Source of the DNA: an uncultured Loktanella sp.
GTDB lineage: Bacteria > Pseudomonadota > Alphaproteobacteria > Rhodobacterales > Rhodobacteraceae
Assembly: GCA_937132065.1 (NCBI GenBank)
Contig: CAKZNT010000053.1
Coordinates: forward strand, 1-64,000
Direction: 5' to 3'
DNA: 64,000 bases
In this document: in pieces, positions 62,459 through 64,000 of the stretch
How the letters are laid out: every line of letters begins with the position of its first letter
Numbering within the stretch: the stretch's first letter is position 1
Program-made: the position numbers and the translations under genes
Notes under the pieces: model-generated
Database searches by the model: none
What the model saw: only the letters and a program-made list of their open reading frames with translations
What the model was told of the DNA's origin: nothing

Positions 62459-62965
62459 TTGAGCATCGACAAACGAATAGTGGACGACCTTGTTGCGAAT
62501 GACGTGTCGTTCGTCACCACGGTTCCCTGCAAGCAACTGGCTGGCGTCATCGAAGAAGTCGAGGCGCGCCCTGAGATTTTCCACATCCCGTCGAATAAAG
62601 AAGACGAAGGAATGGGGCTGTGCGCAGGGGCATGGATGGGCGGAAAGCGTCCTGCCATCATTATGCAGAACACTGCGATCGGCGTCACGATCAACACCTT
62701 GGCGACCTTGACGCAGTATTACCGCATGCCGCTGCCAATGATCATCTCTTATCGGGGTGAGCTGCGCGAGCCGGTGGCCTGTCAGGTCGAAATGGCCGTG
62801 CATACAAAGGCGCTTTTGAACCAACTCAATATCCCGACCTACCACTTCCACAAAGAAAGCGACGCAGATGAACTCGACGCGATCTTGAAATACACATTCA
62901 TGTGCAACAAACCTGTGGCCATCCTGACGGATGCGTCCTTCTGGGGAGGCTACGGCGACCAATGA
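62459..62965 (+). CDS. comD: sulfopyruvate decarboxylase alpha subunit
   Basis: 168 residues. The pyrimidine-binding half of a ThDP enzyme: FVTTVPCKQLAGVIEE, FHIPSNKEDEGMGLCAGAWMGGKRPAIIMQNTAIGVTINTLATL, and MPMIISYRGELREPVACQVEM. ThDP glutamate is in NKEDEG. With ComE it decarboxylates 3-sulfopyruvate to sulfoacetaldehyde. The TTG start at 62459 has AAAGGAG ten bases upstream. Stop overlaps the comE start as ATGA. Confidence 0.9.
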   Translation: MSIDKRIVDDLVANDVSFVTTVPCKQLAGVIEEVEARPEIFHIPSNKEDEGMGLCAGAWMGGKRPAIIMQNTAIGVTINTLATLTQYYRMPLPMIISYRGELREPVACQVEMAVHTKALLNQLNIPTYHFHKESDADELDAILKYTFMCNKPVAILTDASFWGGYGDQ

Positions 62966-63516
62966 TCCGTTCAGAAATCCTGCGCGAAATCGCGCCAATC
63001 CTTCGTGACCAACTGGTCGTTTGTAACATCGGGCTGCCGTCCCAAGAACTGCACATGATCGATGACCAGCCCACCAACTTCTATATGCTCGGGACGATGG
63101 GACTATCCTCGTCGATTGGCTTGGGGTTGGCACTGGCACAAGACAAGACCGTCATCTCCATTGACGGTGACGGCTCGGTGCTCACCAATCTGGGAACCTT
63201 GCCAACAATCGCCAACAACGTGGCAGATAACTATATCCTGTTGATTATCGACAACGGGTCTTATGGCTCCACGGGGGACCAGCCGACCTATGCAGGCAAG
63301 AAGACCTCGCTCACAGCCGTGGCCAAGGCTTGCGGTTGCGATAACGTGATCGAAGTGCAGGACAAAGACCTCGGTCCAGTTCTTCAGGGCGCGATCGATG
63401 GCAAAAAGCAGACAGTGATTGTTTGCAAATGCGACAGCGGCAATATCAAGCTGCCCGTCATCACCATGGATCCTGTTGTGATCCGCGACCGGTTTATGAA
63501 GGCGGTCGCCAGTTAG
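62962..63516 (+). CDS. comE: sulfopyruvate decarboxylase beta subunit
   Basis: 184 residues from ATG 62962. The diphosphate/Mg half of the ThDP fold: VVCNIGLPSQELHMIDD, GTMGLSSSIGLGLALAQDKTVISIDGDGSVLTNLGTLPTIANN, then IIDNGSYGSTGDQPTY. The GDGS...N motif binds Mg-ThDP. Translationally coupled to comD. Together with HpsN and a sulfolactate dehydrogenase (not in the window) this would send sulfopropanediol to sulfoacetaldehyde. Confidence 0.9.
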   Translation: MIRSEILREIAPILRDQLVVCNIGLPSQELHMIDDQPTNFYMLGTMGLSSSIGLGLALAQDKTVISIDGDGSVLTNLGTLPTIANNVADNYILLIIDNGSYGSTGDQPTYAGKKTSLTAVAKACGCDNVIEVQDKDLGPVLQGAIDGKKQTVIVCKCDSGNIKLPVITMDPVVIRDRFMKAVAS

Positions 63517-63540
63517 AATGACCACACAGTCATGTGGTAG

Positions 63541-63572
63541 ATGGTGGCGCAATATTTGCGCCGCCATTTTTT
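63541..63572 (+). terminator. intrinsic terminator after comE
   Basis: A 12-bp stem with one T-G wobble (ATGGTGGCGCAA / TTGCGCCGCCAT) and a three-base loop, followed by a run of T's. It ends the hpsN-comDE transcript 24 bases after the comE stop. Confidence 0.92.
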
Positions 63573-63715
63573 GTGTCTTGCCGCCTGTCTCTAGCATTCG
63601 GAATTGCTGCGCTTGTAAAAAATATGCAGGCGAATTTATTTCCATACGTAAAAATATATCGACAACGCTGGCGAGAGGGGTATGGTGACTTTACCAAAAA
63701 CAAAAGGACGTCGTC

Positions 63716-64000
63716 ATGAGTAAGCCGCGCATCAACACAATGGAAGAATTGTCAGTCGCGATTGGCGTCTCTCGCCCGACCTTGTCGCGCTATTTTCAGG
63801 ATCCGACACGCATCAAGGCGACAACCGTGGCGCGGATCGAGGCGGGGCTGGCGCAGGTGGAATACGTCCCCAACTTCTTCGCAACACGGCTTAATCGCAA
63901 GTCGACAGGGATCATCGGGGTCATCATCCCATACCTAAATGATTTGTTTTTTACCAAGCTGTTAGAGCAGATCGAGATGGCGGCGATGGCGGCGGGCTAT
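63716..64000 (+). CDS. LacI-family transcriptional regulator, 3' end outside window
   Basis: 95 codons are visible from ATG 63716, with AAAGGA upstream. The HTH TMEELSVAIGVSRPTLSRYFQDPTRIKATTVARIEAGLAQVEYVPN and the hinge FFATRLNRKSTGIIGVIIPYLNDLFF are typical LacI-family. The gene runs off the window. It is the second LacI-type regulator around hpsN-comDE and may start another transport or catabolic unit. Confidence 0.9.
   Translation, partial: MSKPRINTMEELSVAIGVSRPTLSRYFQDPTRIKATTVARIEAGLAQVEYVPNFFATRLNRKSTGIIGVIIPYLNDLFFTKLLEQIEMAAMAAGY

Noticed and set aside
1-64000. CRISPR arrays, insertion sequences, rRNA genes
   Set aside because: No regularly spaced repeats, transposase motifs or rRNA segments seen while reading the window.

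Overview
The window is a mosaic of two unrelated genomic backgrounds. Positions 1 to about 10,268 are comparatively AT-rich (one hand-counted line, 8341-8400, has 26 G+C of 60) and read like a gammaproteobacterium. The rest is GC-richer (line 53641-53700 has 36 of 60) and carries hallmarks of the Roseobacter group of Rhodobacteraceae: fnrL beside usp and ccoNOQP-ccoGHIS, imuA-imuB-dnaE2 behind an alphaproteobacterial LexA box, and hpsN-comDE. I cannot name a genus for either part. The join lies inside one open reading frame, so it is either an assembly chimera or a very recent illegitimate recombination; an artefact is the simpler reading.

Region 1 (1-10,268) is acyl-CoA metabolism. On the minus strand a family III CoA-transferase, a mesaconyl-C4-CoA/itaconyl-CoA hydratase-like MaoC protein and a citramalyl-CoA-lyase-like HpcH/HpaI protein form one operon. 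Divergent from them are a quinone-oxidoreductase-like dehydrogenase, a membrane diguanylate cyclase, methylsuccinyl-CoA dehydrogenase (mcd) and the catalytic half of ethylmalonyl-CoA mutase (ecm). Together they suggest an ethylmalonyl-CoA pathway whose mesaconyl-CoA could be sent to pyruvate plus acetyl-CoA.

Region 2 (10,269-25,100) starts with an EngB N-terminus spliced at the P-loop to YchF, then tRNA-Ser(GCT). It holds intact genes (GreB-like factor, Rnk-like protein, DUF1127 protein, MscS channel, two MFS transporters, a sulfatase) among many broken ones: an alpha/beta hydrolase, a pirin with its middle deleted, an acetate/3-ketoacid CoA-transferase, an IclR regulator, a TAXI-TRAP binding protein and a SulP permease.

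Region 3 (25,210-64,000) is intact and ordered. It holds a LysR regulator and a DUF481 outer-membrane protein; the cbb3 oxidase genes ccoNOQP and assembly genes ccoGHIS, each transcript with an FNR-type box; usp and fnrL; a two-component system divergent from an operon of acyl-CoA ligase, LIV-type ABC transporter, PaaK-like ligase and SDR dehydrogenase; fructose-1,6-bisphosphatase; the SOS mutasome; an RND efflux pair; and a sulfopropanediol/sulfopyruvate module between two LacI-type regulators with tandem operators.
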